Below, one piece after another: positions 24,510 to 33,429 of a stretch of 64,000 bases of DNA. How positions within the stretch are numbered: position 1 is the stretch's first letter; each line of letters opens with the position of its first letter. The DNA lies in the NCBI RefSeq assembly GCF_000708045.1, contig NZ_ANIE01000009.1, positions 434,001 to 498,000 on the forward strand, written 5' to 3'. A program made the translations under genes and the position numbers. This DNA is from Marinobacter nitratireducens (GTDB taxonomy: Bacteria > Pseudomonadota > Gammaproteobacteria > Pseudomonadales > Oleiphilaceae). A model generated the notes under the pieces. That model was given only the letters and a program-made list of their open reading frames with translations, searched no databases and was not told the origin of the DNA.

Positions 24510-27368
24510 TTGACTGCTCACGCTGCCCCGATTGCCCTGGATTTTGAGGAGGGTATTGATCGCAAGACCCTGCGCCGCCTTCGGGACCGATTCCTGGCGG
24601 TGAATGGCCAGCGTTGGGAGCGGGCGCATTCGGCTTTGACCTATCGGCAGCAGCGAGTATTGGAAATCCTGCCGTTGGTTTTCCACATCAATCACCCGGC
24701 TCTCCCCGGCTACCTTGATGGCGACTGCCCCTACGGTTTTAACCATTATCAGCCGTCCGAACGGACACTGGAGTCGGCCCGCCGGTTGTCACGAACCTTC
24801 AGTGTTCGCGATGAAGGCCGTCGCAAGCCGGACCTGGACGCGCTGTTTTTGATGGGGAGCCCTGGAACCCTGGGGCACTCTGTCGCGAGTGATCTGGATG
24901 TCTGGTTGTGCCATCGCGGAGGCTTGTCGGAACGGGGTGTCCGCTGTTTGGAGCGCAAGGCGGAGAAACTTTCAGCCTGGGCAGCCTCACTGGGCGTTGA
25001 GCTGCACGTCTTTGTATTTAGCGCTCAAGACTGGCGAGCCGGGCGCCAGCGCGCCGAGGTGACTGGCGAAAATTGCGGCAGTGCCCAGCATTATCTGCTC
25101 CTGGACGAGTTCTACCGGACCAGTATTCACCTTGCCGGGCAATACCCGATGTGGTGGCTGGTGCCCGCTGAGGAAGAAACTCGCTATGACGAACGTATGC
25201 GGCAGTTGGTGGACTGCCGATTTGTTCGAGGTGATGAATACATTGATTTCGGACCGGTGCCGAGTATTCCCGAGGCGGAATTCCTTGGTGCAGGGGTGTG
25301 GCAACTTTACAAGGGTATTGATGCTCCCTGGAAGTCGATACTCAAGCTTCTGTTGATTGAATGCTATGCCCAGACGCCCGAACAACCGCTGTTGTCAGCC
25401 CTTTTCAAGCATTCTGTGTATCAGGGGGAAACCCGGGCAGACAATCTGGATCCCTACCTCTTGCTGCATCAGCGGCTCGAAGCCTGGCTGGCAGAGAGCG
25501 GAGCCGAGACGCGGCGGGATCTGGTGCGTCGAAGCTTGTATCTCAAAGCCGGCCTGCCACTGACCCGCGTGGAAGCGAGCACCGAAAAGTGGCGGGTGCT
25601 GGCGTTGAGACAGCTGACAGCCCGTTGGGAGTGGTCCGAGAAGGATCTCGCCCAGCTGGACAATCGCCAGAACTGGCGTGCTGAGGACGTTACGTCGCTG
25701 CGTCGAGCGATAGTGAGGGAGCTGACCCACAGCTATCGGCTGTTGTCGAAGCTGGCCAGGGAGCATGGGACCAGGGCGTCGATCAGTCCTGCTGATATCA
25801 ACTTGCTCGGCCGAAAACTGTACGCCGCGTTCCAGCGCAAAGCGGGTAAGATCGAGCAGATCAATCCCGGCCTTGCGCCATCGCTGGCAGAGGAGAATCT
25901 GGCGTTTCACCACCAGTCAGAGCAGGGCAGTGATGGTGAAGGCTGGTTGCTGTTCCGGGATCTTGAAGACCCGTCTGATGCGTTCTGGAAACCTGTCATC
26001 CGGCGGTCAGGCAATCTGGCCGAACTGATGGTCTGGTGTTATTGCAACGGTCTGCTGACCCGGGCAACCCGCTTGAACGTGAGGGCCGGGAGCAGCATCG
26101 CCTCGGTGAGTGAGCTTCGGGAGATGCTGGATGCCATCTCCGGTTTCCTGCCCTCGCCGGTGAAGCCGGCCGAACGGGCGGCATTATCCCGCGGTGTGCG
26201 TCCGCTGGGGCACCTGTTACTGATCAATGTCGGGGTAGACCCGCAATCACACCTCACCGAGCTGGGCCTTCACAAGCTCAGCGCCCGGCACGATTCCCTC
26301 GGCTTCAGTGGCGGACGTGACAATCTGGTGATCACCATCGACCAGATTACCTTCAATAGCTGGCATGAGGTCAGCCTCCAGCATTACGCCTCCGGAGACA
26401 CGCTCATTCAATGCCTGAAGAATGTGCTGGCGTCCATTGCCGACGATCCGACGGAGATGCCGGATATCCAGGTCCATAGCCATAATCGTGGCCACGGTTC
26501 TGCCATTGCCAGACGAGTCAATGAACTGTTTTCGGATGTGGTGAGACAGTTTTTTGCCGGCAGTGCCGGGCCGCACCCGTTACGTTATGTCATTGAGATG
26601 GATCGGCGCTACTTCCTGCTTCAGTTCAATGGCAATGAGCCGGGCTTTGTTGCGGTGAACAGCTTTGGAGCGTTGCTGGATCAGCTGGCGCAGCCGCTGG
26701 ACCATTATCTGCCTGTCGTATTTGACCGCTATGCCATTCCGGAAGACCCGGCTTTGCGGGCTGTGTGTCACGCCAGTGAAGCCGGAAATATTCAGGTGTT
26801 TTTCCGGATCATGGGGGAGCGGGCACGTATCTGGGTCATTGATGAATTGGGTTCGGTGCTTGAGTGGGAACAGCCGGCCAGTGGTCGCCGCTACCTGTTG
26901 ACACCCCTGCTGCGGTTCCTGGAAAACCTGGCTGAGCGGCGCATGCTCCGGCAGGGCGAGGCACCGGGGATGCAGGGGGGAATTCAGTGTTATGAAGTGG
27001 TTGCCCGCGAGGGCGGGTGTCGGGTCGAGCGCCGGTCCGATGCTGATACGGGAGTTTCGTTGCCGGGCCTGGAAGTGCAGGCCGTTGGAGTGCAGGAAGG
27101 AGATAGCCGGGTCCGCTTCGATATCTTCTGTGGCGATCAGGAGTTTACGGTTCAGGAGTACGGTGATCGTCTGATCCCCGCCGTGGCCCACTATATCCGT
27201 TCTCTTCGCCGGACCTCAGATCGATACCCGGTGTATCTGACCGATGTGCATCTGCCCCATGACCTGAATCCTCAAGTCTATCAGCAGGATATCCAGACCA
27301 GCCAATATCTTTATTACCGCTCGGAACTGGAAGCGGCCCTGAACCGGGAGCTCCGGGAGCTGGGTTAG
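24510..27368 (+). CDS. cyaA: Class I adenylate cyclase
   Basis: 952 residues with a TTG start preceded by GGAGA. The N-terminal catalytic domain has the nucleotidyltransferase motif LFLMGSPGTLGHSVASDLDVW (about 113-132), with the Gly-Ser and two Asp residues needed for catalysis; the C-terminal half is the regulatory region of class I cyclases. E. coli CyaA is 848 residues, so this one is about 100 longer. Role: makes cAMP for CRP/Vfr-type regulators. A short palindrome GATGCTTGCATC-like segment (24452-24463) and AT-rich bases lie upstream. Divergent from the GGDEF-EAL gene, so cAMP and c-di-GMP signalling genes are adjacent. Confidence 0.95.
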   Translation: MTAHAAPIALDFEEGIDRKTLRRLRDRFLAVNGQRWERAHSALTYRQQRVLEILPLVFHINHPALPGYLDGDCPYGFNHYQPSERTLESARRLSRTFSVRDEGRRKPDLDALFLMGSPGTLGHSVASDLDVWLCHRGGLSERGVRCLERKAEKLSAWAASLGVELHVFVFSAQDWRAGRQRAEVTGENCGSAQHYLLLDEFYRTSIHLAGQYPMWWLVPAEEETRYDERMRQLVDCRFVRGDEYIDFGPVPSIPEAEFLGAGVWQLYKGIDAPWKSILKLLLIECYAQTPEQPLLSALFKHSVYQGETRADNLDPYLLLHQRLEAWLAESGAETRRDLVRRSLYLKAGLPLTRVEASTEKWRVLALRQLTARWEWSEKDLAQLDNRQNWRAEDVTSLRRAIVRELTHSYRLLSKLAREHGTRASISPADINLLGRKLYAAFQRKAGKIEQINPGLAPSLAEENLAFHHQSEQGSDGEGWLLFRDLEDPSDAFWKPVIRRSGNLAELMVWCYCNGLLTRATRLNVRAGSSIASVSELREMLDAISGFLPSPVKPAERAALSRGVRPLGHLLLINVGVDPQSHLTELGLHKLSARHDSLGFSGGRDNLVITIDQITFNSWHEVSLQHYASGDTLIQCLKNVLASIADDPTEMPDIQVHSHNRGHGSAIARRVNELFSDVVRQFFAGSAGPHPLRYVIEMDRRYFLLQFNGNEPGFVAVNSFGALLDQLAQPLDHYLPVVFDRYAIPEDPALRAVCHASEAGNIQVFFRIMGERARIWVIDELGSVLEWEQPASGRRYLLTPLLRFLENLAERRMLRQGEAPGMQGGIQCYEVVAREGGCRVERRSDADTGVSLPGLEVQAVGVQEGDSRVRFDIFCGDQEFTVQEYGDRLIPAVAHYIRSLRRTSDRYPVYLTDVHLPHDLNPQVYQQDIQTSQYLYYRSELEAALNRELRELG

Positions 27369-27451
27369 CCGTTTGGGGGGGCTGGCGTTCTCGCCGCGCA
27401 GGTTCTCTCTCAGGTATACTTCGCCCATTGCAAACTTTTGGGGTGGCAACG

Positions 27452-27634
27452 ATGCGTGCTGGAAGAATGATGGTCAGTGCCCTGATCCTGATGGTGTCCC
27501 TGTCCGGTTGCGGCCAGAAAGGCCCTCTGTACCGGGATCACCAGGCCGCGATGTCAGGCGGGCAGCCTTCAGACATCACTGATGGTGCCAATGACCGGGA
27601 AACGGCCAGCAACAACGACGATGCTGAACAGTAA
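27452..27634 (+). CDS. lptM: LptM (YifL) lipoprotein
   Basis: 60 residues from ATG 27452 (earlier and later ATGs are possible). A hydrophobic stretch leads to lipobox LSGC and the invariant GCGQKGPLYRD segment that defines the family; the rest is a short acidic, low-complexity tail. Role known in E. coli: an outer-membrane lipoprotein that helps LptD mature. It lies between cyaA and lysA, the same position as in Pseudomonas and enterics, 35 bases before lysA. Confidence 0.9.
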   Translation: MRAGRMMVSALILMVSLSGCGQKGPLYRDHQAAMSGGQPSDITDGANDRETASNNDDAEQ

Positions 27635-27669
27635 CGCGTCCGCCTCCTTCACGACGATTCAGGAACAAC

Positions 27670-28920
27670 ATGGACCATTTTAATTACCGCAACGGTGAGC
27701 TGTTTGCCGAAGACGTACCGGTTTCCGAGATTGCCGAGCGCTTCGGTACACCGGCATACGTCTACTCAAGGGCCACGCTGGAACGCCATTATCGGGCCTA
27801 TGATGAGGCCCTGAGCGGGCATCCTCATCTGGTGTGTTATGCCGTCAAAGCGAATAGTAACCTGGCCGTTCTGAATGTGCTGGCCCGGCTGGGCGCCGGC
27901 TTTGATATCGTGTCTGCCGGTGAGCTCGAGCGGGTTCTTCGTGCCGGCGGCGATCCGGAGAAAGTCGTGTTTTCCGGGGTTGGGAAACAGGAATGGGAGA
28001 TGAAGCGGGCGCTGGAGGTGGGTGTTCGCTGTTTCAATGTGGAATCCGACACCGAGCTTGATCGCCTTAATAAGGTGGCGGGTGATCTGGGTGTCAGGGC
28101 GCCAATTTCGCTGCGGGTCAACCCGGACGTGGATGCGGGCACCCATCCCTATATCTCCACTGGTCTGAAAGAAAACAAGTTTGGAATCGATATCGCGGAT
28201 GCACCTGAGGTCTATGCCCGAGCAGCCAGCCTGCCGAACCTGGACATTCAGGGTGTCGACTGCCACATCGGTTCCCAGCTGACCTCGGTTTCGCCATTCC
28301 TGGACGCACTGGACCGTGTGTTAGCGCTGATCGATACGCTGGCCGACCGGGGCATCAAGATCCAACACCTCGATATGGGGGGCGGGCTCGGTGTTACCTA
28401 TAATCAGGAACAGCCGCCACAGCCTTCTGATTATGTGCGCGCGCTGGCTGAACGGTTGGGCGACCGCGAGCTGGAGCTGATCATGGAGCCGGGTCGATCT
28501 ATTGCCGCCAATGCCGGCATCATGCTGACCCGGGTTGAGTTCCTCAAGTGCACGGAGCATCGCAACTTCGCCATCATCGATGCGGCCATGAATGACCTGA
28601 TTCGGCCGGCGCTTTACAGTGCCTGGCAATCGATTATCCCGGTCAAACCCCATCAGCAAGGCGAGGAGAAAACCTGGGACCTCGTGGGACCGATCTGCGA
28701 AACCGGCGATTTCCTCGGCAAGGATCGCACCTTGCGCCTGCAGGCGGGTGATCTGTTGGCGGTGCGTTCTGCCGGTGCCTACGGTTTTGTGATGAGCTCG
28801 AACTACAATACGCGCAATCGCCCGCCTGAGCTGATGGTGGATGGTGATCAGGTCCATGTGATCCGTCGCCGGGAAACTCTGGAGGACCAGCTCGCTCCAG
28901 AAAGTTGCCTGCCGGAATGA
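27670..28920 (+). CDS. lysA: Diaminopimelate decarboxylase
   Basis: 416 residues. PLP-lysine in [12 protein letters not shown] (about residue 60), [50 protein letters not shown] and [11 protein letters not shown] (phosphate binding), and [11 protein letters not shown] near 340 with the catalytic cysteine. Role: last step of lysine synthesis. Closely followed by dapF, which makes its meso-diaminopimelate substrate. Confidence 0.97.
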   Translation: MDHFNYRNGELFAEDVPVSEIAERFGTPAYVYSRATLERHYRAYDEALSGHPHLVCYAVKANSNLAVLNVLARLGAGFDIVSAGELERVLRAGGDPEKVVFSGVGKQEWEMKRALEVGVRCFNVESDTELDRLNKVAGDLGVRAPISLRVNPDVDAGTHPYISTGLKENKFGIDIADAPEVYARAASLPNLDIQGVDCHIGSQLTSVSPFLDALDRVLALIDTLADRGIKIQHLDMGGGLGVTYNQEQPPQPSDYVRALAERLGDRELELIMEPGRSIAANAGIMLTRVEFLKCTEHRNFAIIDAAMNDLIRPALYSAWQSIIPVKPHQQGEEKTWDLVGPICETGDFLGKDRTLRLQAGDLLAVRSAGAYGFVMSSNYNTRNRPPELMVDGDQVHVIRRRETLEDQLAPESCLPE

Positions 28921-28934
28921 GCGGAGAGCCGGAA

Positions 28935-29852
28935 ATGAGCCAGCAGCGTCGTCATCAGGGGCCGCTCCTTCGTTTTACCAAGATGCATGGCCTGGGTAAC
29001 GACTTTATGGTGGTGGATGCCATCAGTCAGCCGTTCCGGCTGCGCCCCGACATGATCCGGGGACTGGCAGACCGGAATTTCGGTATCGGTTTTGATCAAC
29101 TCCTGGTGGTTGAGCCGCCGGGGCTGCCGGATGTGGATTTCCGGTACCGCATTTTCAATGCGGATGGCTCCGAGGTCGAACAGTGCGGAAACGGTGCGCG
29201 GTGCTTTGCCCGGTTTGTCCGTGATCAGCGCCTGACCAACAAGCGAGTCATCCGGGTCCAGACTGCCAAGGGGGTGATCGAGCTCCGGGTCGGCAAGAAT
29301 GGGTCGGTCCTGGTAAACATGGGCGTGCCCGAGCTGAATCCACCCGCCATCCCGTTTGCGGCGGATCAACGGAAAGATGTCTACACCGTTGAGGTAGACG
29401 GTGAAACCATCGAGCTCAGTGCAGTCTCTATGGGCAATCCCCACGGTGTGCTTCTGGTTGATGATGTCGACTCTGCGCCGGTTGCGACTCTGGGACCACG
29501 GCTGGAAAACCATCCCCGCTTCCCGGCCCGGGCCAATATCGGCTTCCTGCAGATCATCGATCGTGGGCGCGCGCGTCTGAGAGTGTTCGAGCGTGGGTCT
29601 GGCGAAACCCTGGCGTGCGGCAGTGGCGCCTGCGCTGCCATGGTTGCTGGCCGTCTGCGGGGTCTGCTCGATCAACGGGTGGAGTTGGAGTTGCGTGGCG
29701 GGCGCCTGGTCATCGAATGGAAGGGGGAGGGTGCCCCTGTTATGATGGAAGGCCCTGCGACCAGCGTGTTCGAGGGGCAGCTGAGGTTGCCCGCAGAGAA
29801 CACCGGTCGCCGCCGCAAGAGCAGTGGCCGATCAACTAAGAGTCGGTCCTGA
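28935..29852 (+). CDS. dapF: Diaminopimelate epimerase
   Basis: 305 residues from ATG 28935, preceded by GGAG; an ATG at 28917 that overlaps the lysA stop is also possible. Catalytic cysteines are visible in [16 protein letters not shown] (first) and [12 protein letters not shown] (second). Role: interconverts LL- and meso-diaminopimelate for lysine and peptidoglycan. E. coli DapF is 274 residues; the extra length here is partly a basic C-terminal tail ([16 protein letters not shown]) whose purpose is unknown. Confidence 0.96.
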   Translation: MSQQRRHQGPLLRFTKMHGLGNDFMVVDAISQPFRLRPDMIRGLADRNFGIGFDQLLVVEPPGLPDVDFRYRIFNADGSEVEQCGNGARCFARFVRDQRLTNKRVIRVQTAKGVIELRVGKNGSVLVNMGVPELNPPAIPFAADQRKDVYTVEVDGETIELSAVSMGNPHGVLLVDDVDSAPVATLGPRLENHPRFPARANIGFLQIIDRGRARLRVFERGSGETLACGSGACAAMVAGRLRGLLDQRVELELRGGRLVIEWKGEGAPVMMEGPATSVFEGQLRLPAENTGRRRKSSGRSTKSRS

Positions 29853-29868
29853 TAGCCAGGAGAGCGTA

Positions 29869-30615
29869 ATGACAGAACAAACGGCCCGCGAGAAGGTCGG
29901 AGAGCCTACCCGGGAACAGGTCGCAGACTACCTTCGCGCCCACCCCGATTTCTTCGTGGAACAGGACGAGCTGCTTCGCAGTTTGACCCTGCCCCATGAC
30001 AGCGGCCGTGCCATATCCCTCGTTGAACGTCAGGTGCATCTGTTCCGGGAACAGCGCGATACACTGCGCCGCGAGCTGGTGGAGCTGGTCTCCATTGCCC
30101 GTCACAATGATCGGCTGTTTGAAAAGAGCAAGCGCCTGCTGATGCAGGTGATCGAGGCTCGCTCCCTGAACGACATGGCGGCAGCCATTGACGACAGTGT
30201 CCGCGGCGATTTTGGTCTTGATGCCGCTTCTATACTGCTGTTCAGTGAGACAGAGCTGCCCGATGCCGCGCAGGGGGCGCTGCACGTGGTGAATCCGAAG
30301 GAGGCTCACGAGCGTCTGGGGAATTTCCTCGAAGGTGAACGAGCGGTGTGTGGCCAGTTCCGTGAAAGCGACCGGGAGTTTCTGTTCCCTGATCGAGAGG
30401 AGCCTATTGCCTCAGTTGCCCTGGTTCCCTTACGGAACGAGGAACTTGTTGGTGTTTTCGCCATCGGAAGCTGTGAGCCCGGTTACTTCGACCAGAGCAT
30501 GGGCTCCCTGTTTCTGAGCTATATCAGCGATACCCTGAGTCGGCTATTGCCTCCGATGATTGGTCGGCACACCTCGGCTGCACCGGTAACCGACATTGCC
30601 TCGGAGTCCCGCTAG
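29869..30615 (+). CDS. DUF484 family protein (GAF-like)
   Basis: 248 residues from ATG 29869, preceded by AGGAG; the frame is open earlier but overlaps dapF. N-terminal VADYLRAHPDFFVEQDELL is the hallmark of DUF484, followed by a coiled coil (RQVHLFREQRDTLRREL) and a GAF-like domain. Function unknown. The gene lies between dapF and xerC as in Pseudomonas and E. coli (yigA), and overlap/spacing suggests a dapF-DUF484-xerC transcript. Confidence 0.88.
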   Translation: MTEQTAREKVGEPTREQVADYLRAHPDFFVEQDELLRSLTLPHDSGRAISLVERQVHLFREQRDTLRRELVELVSIARHNDRLFEKSKRLLMQVIEARSLNDMAAAIDDSVRGDFGLDAASILLFSETELPDAAQGALHVVNPKEAHERLGNFLEGERAVCGQFRESDREFLFPDREEPIASVALVPLRNEELVGVFAIGSCEPGYFDQSMGSLFLSYISDTLSRLLPPMIGRHTSAAPVTDIASESR

Positions 30616-30616
30616 G

Positions 30617-31582
30617 GTGTCAGAGCCCGATACTGTCCCTCCTCTGCCGGCGTGTCTATCTGTACCGCTGGCGGACTTCATCGAACACCTCGCTTCCGAA
30701 AAGCGCCATTCTCCCCGAACCTGTGACAATTATCGTCGTGACCTTCTGAGATTGAGCACGTGGCTCGTGCAGAGCGAGAGTCCGCATTGGCAGGATCTGG
30801 ATAGCCACGATTTGCGTCGTTATGTGGCCAGCCTCAGCAGGGAAGGGCTTGGCGGTCGAAGCATTGCTCGCCATCTTTCGTCGATCCGCCGGTTCTATCA
30901 GTACCTTCTGCGAGAAGGCGAGGCCAAAGACAATCCTGCGCTGGATCTTCGCGCCCCTAAAGGGGCCAAACGGTTGCCCCGTGCGGTTGATGTGGATCAA
31001 ATCAATCAATTGTTGGACTCGGAAACGGACGATCCCCTCGAAGTTCGGGATCTCTGTATGTTCGAACTGATGTATTCTTCCGGGCTGCGCCTGTCAGAGT
31101 TGGTTGCGCTGGATGTAGGCTCCGTCGATGATCGCGGGCGTGAGCTCCGGGTCGTGGGTAAGGGCGGTAAAGAGCGGATTCTGCCGGTTGGTCGCAAGGC
31201 ACTTGAGGCACTGGAAGCCTGGCTCCAAATAAGGGCCGGGTTGGCAAATGAAACAGAGTCTGCGCTGTTTGTCAGCCGACGCGGTGACCGGCTCAGTGCC
31301 CGCAGTGTGCAGGCTCGTCTTGCTCGGTGGGGCGTAGCGAACAGTGCTGATCAGTCGCTGCATCCACATATGCTCAGGCACAGTTTCGCCAGCCACATGC
31401 TTGAATCCAGCGGGGATCTGCGTGCCGTCCAGGAACTGCTGGGGCATGCGGACATTGCCACGACACAGGTCTATACTCATCTTGATTATCAACATTTGGC
31501 CCGGGTTTATGACCAGAGTCATCCCAGGGCGCGTCGCCACAAACGAAAGCAGAATCTTCTGGATGATCCGCATGGCGACTGA
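30617..31582 (+). CDS. xerC: Tyrosine recombinase XerC
   Basis: 321 residues from GTG 30617, which follows the DUF484 stop by one base. N-terminal SAM-like domain (FIEHLASEKRHSPRTCDNYRRDL) and a catalytic domain with Arg in SSGLRLSEL, Lys in VVGKGGKERI, His/Arg in HPHMLRHSFASHML, and His plus nucleophile Tyr in LLGHADIATTQVYTHLD. Role: with XerD resolves chromosome dimers at dif. In Pseudomonas a HAD hydrolase follows xerC; here a diguanylate cyclase follows instead. Confidence 0.96.
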   Translation: MSEPDTVPPLPACLSVPLADFIEHLASEKRHSPRTCDNYRRDLLRLSTWLVQSESPHWQDLDSHDLRRYVASLSREGLGGRSIARHLSSIRRFYQYLLREGEAKDNPALDLRAPKGAKRLPRAVDVDQINQLLDSETDDPLEVRDLCMFELMYSSGLRLSELVALDVGSVDDRGRELRVVGKGGKERILPVGRKALEALEAWLQIRAGLANETESALFVSRRGDRLSARSVQARLARWGVANSADQSLHPHMLRHSFASHMLESSGDLRAVQELLGHADIATTQVYTHLDYQHLARVYDQSHPRARRHKRKQNLLDDPHGD

Positions 31583-31636
31583 TCGGCAGGGCAACTTGTT
31601 CTCACAAGGAAAGCAAAAGAAAGACGGGAGCGTTAA

Positions 31637-33103
31637 ATGACATCGGATCAGTCCTGGAAGGAGAAGTACCTTCAGGAACTAGAGTCGGCAGATCAAAGGG
31701 AGGAGCAGTGGAAGGCGGAGCGCAATACCCTTGAGCGGATGCTGGTCCGAACCTGCCTCGCGTCGGAGGGACAAGCTCCGGAACTGGATAAACTCCTCGC
31801 CCGGGTTCGGAAGGATCTCCGGAAGAAGAAGGTGGACGTTGAGGCATGGCGTGAGTTGCAGGAGCAGATTGATCGGCAGGTAACGCTGCTTGACGATCAG
31901 CAGCCCGCCCGAAAAAGTCTGTTCAGCTGGAAGAAAAAGTCTGAGCCGGATCCTGAACCCGATCCAGTAATGGCCGACAATCAGGCGGAACTGTCCGGCG
32001 TCGTCAGCCGTGGCGATAGCATCGACCTGGCGGACAACGTCCAGCGTTTGCGTATTGCACGGCGTGTTGGTCAGTTGCTTGGTCAGTTGCTCAGCCAGGT
32101 GTCCCTGGAGTCTGGCGCTGAGGCACAAGCCCGGACGCTTCAGCAGTCACTGCTTTCCTCGAACAATTGGGACGATCTTCGAGAGGGCCTTAATCAGGTA
32201 GCGGATCTCGTTATATCGGCCATAACGCGGAGCCAACGCGAATTTGAGGCCTTTCTGCAGCGCCTCGATGAACGCCTGCAAGCTTTTCAGGAACACTTTG
32301 CCAGCCAGTCTTTTGCCCAGGAAGCGCGTGTTCGCGCCACTGAACTACTGGATCAGCAAATACGTCATGGCATTGAGCGGGCGGGTGAGGATGTCCGGGC
32401 GAGCAACGATCTGGGGGAGCTGAAAACCTCGGTCAGTGCCCATCTGGAGTCCATTGGTGTCGCACTCGACCAATTTCGTGCTCAGGAAACCGAGCGGGAA
32501 AGGGAGCTGGCGGACCAGCTTTCGGCCATGCAGGAAAAAATGGCTGCGATGGAGGCCCACTCTGAGCAGATGCAGGATCAGATTCGTCGGGAGCGGCAGA
32601 AGGCGATGACGGATCTGCTGACCCAGCTGCCGAACCGGGAAGCCTGGCAGGAAAGGCTGTCTTTTGAGTACAACCGTTGGCAACGTTATCAGCATCCGCT
32701 TACGGTCGGTGTTCTGGATATCGACCTGTTCAAAAGGGTCAATGACTCATACGGTCATAAGGCCGGGGATCGGGTACTGCAATTGGTGGCGAGGGAGTTG
32801 AAAGAGCGTCTTCGCAACACCGATTTCATTGCCCGCTACGGCGGTGAGGAGTTTGTTCTCCTGTTTCCTGAGACGAGCCCGGAAGATGCAAGAGCGGTGC
32901 TGGATCAACTCAGATCACATGTTGGCAAGCTGCCTTTCCACTTCAGCGGAGAACCAGTCACGATAACGTTTTCAGCGGGGCTCGCCAGCTTTGCCAAAGG
33001 GGATTCCGGGGAGAGTGTATTTGACCGCGCCGACCGGGCCCTGTACCAAGCCAAGGACGCCGGCCGGAACTGTGTGTGCCTTGAATCAGAGTCGCGGGTT
33101 TAG
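31637..33103 (+). CDS. Diguanylate cyclase, cytoplasmic, with coiled-coil N-terminal region
   Basis: 488 residues with no membrane segment. Residues 1-320 are strongly charged and helical (SADQREEQWKAERNTLERML; RVRKDLRKKKVDVEAWREL), a family-specific N-terminal region of unknown role. Residues about 325-485 are GGDEF with DLLTQLPNREAW, LDIDLFKRVND, the active motif GGEEF (402-406) and an inhibitory site RNTD exactly five residues before it, so product-inhibited c-di-GMP synthesis is predicted. The stop shares bases with the stop of the convergent DUF2789 gene. Confidence 0.92.
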   Translation: MTSDQSWKEKYLQELESADQREEQWKAERNTLERMLVRTCLASEGQAPELDKLLARVRKDLRKKKVDVEAWRELQEQIDRQVTLLDDQQPARKSLFSWKKKSEPDPEPDPVMADNQAELSGVVSRGDSIDLADNVQRLRIARRVGQLLGQLLSQVSLESGAEAQARTLQQSLLSSNNWDDLREGLNQVADLVISAITRSQREFEAFLQRLDERLQAFQEHFASQSFAQEARVRATELLDQQIRHGIERAGEDVRASNDLGELKTSVSAHLESIGVALDQFRAQETERERELADQLSAMQEKMAAMEAHSEQMQDQIRRERQKAMTDLLTQLPNREAWQERLSFEYNRWQRYQHPLTVGVLDIDLFKRVNDSYGHKAGDRVLQLVARELKERLRNTDFIARYGGEEFVLLFPETSPEDARAVLDQLRSHVGKLPFHFSGEPVTITFSAGLASFAKGDSGESVFDRADRALYQAKDAGRNCVCLESESRV

Positions 33104-33333
33104 TGGCGCATCCTGGCGTCCAGTTCGTCGATGACTTCGGCCCAGTCGCTGTCTTCCTCCAATCCTTCCTCGAGAAAATGGGACTGGCTTTCAGACCAGA
33201 ACGGGGCATCCTGCAGAGCAACTTCCCTGGGGAGCGGGGAGTACCGGGTAATGAAATCCTCGATGCCTGCATCGTCGGAGGCCAATCCGAGCTGCTCAAA
33301 CAGGGTGGCAAGAGAGTGTTTGCTGGTATCCAT
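33100..33333 (-). CDS. DUF2789 family small protein
   Basis: 77 residues from ATG 33333 (MDTSKHSLATLFEQLGLASD), the usual length of the family; it is acidic and helical, with LP--V-L--A-FW--SQ--FL-E. No function is known. Its TAA overlaps the TAG of the convergent diguanylate cyclase gene (33100-33103), so there is no room for a terminator between them. Confidence 0.85.
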   Translation of the reverse strand: MDTSKHSLATLFEQLGLASDDAGIEDFITRYSPLPREVALQDAPFWSESQSHFLEEGLEEDSDWAEVIDELDARMRH

Positions 33334-33429
33334 GGTCGAAGGACTCCTTATTTGTGGTTGCCCGAATGAAATCGGCTGCAATTGCAGGTATTGTTCCCTG
33401 AAATGTAGCGGAACCCTTGAGGATATCCA

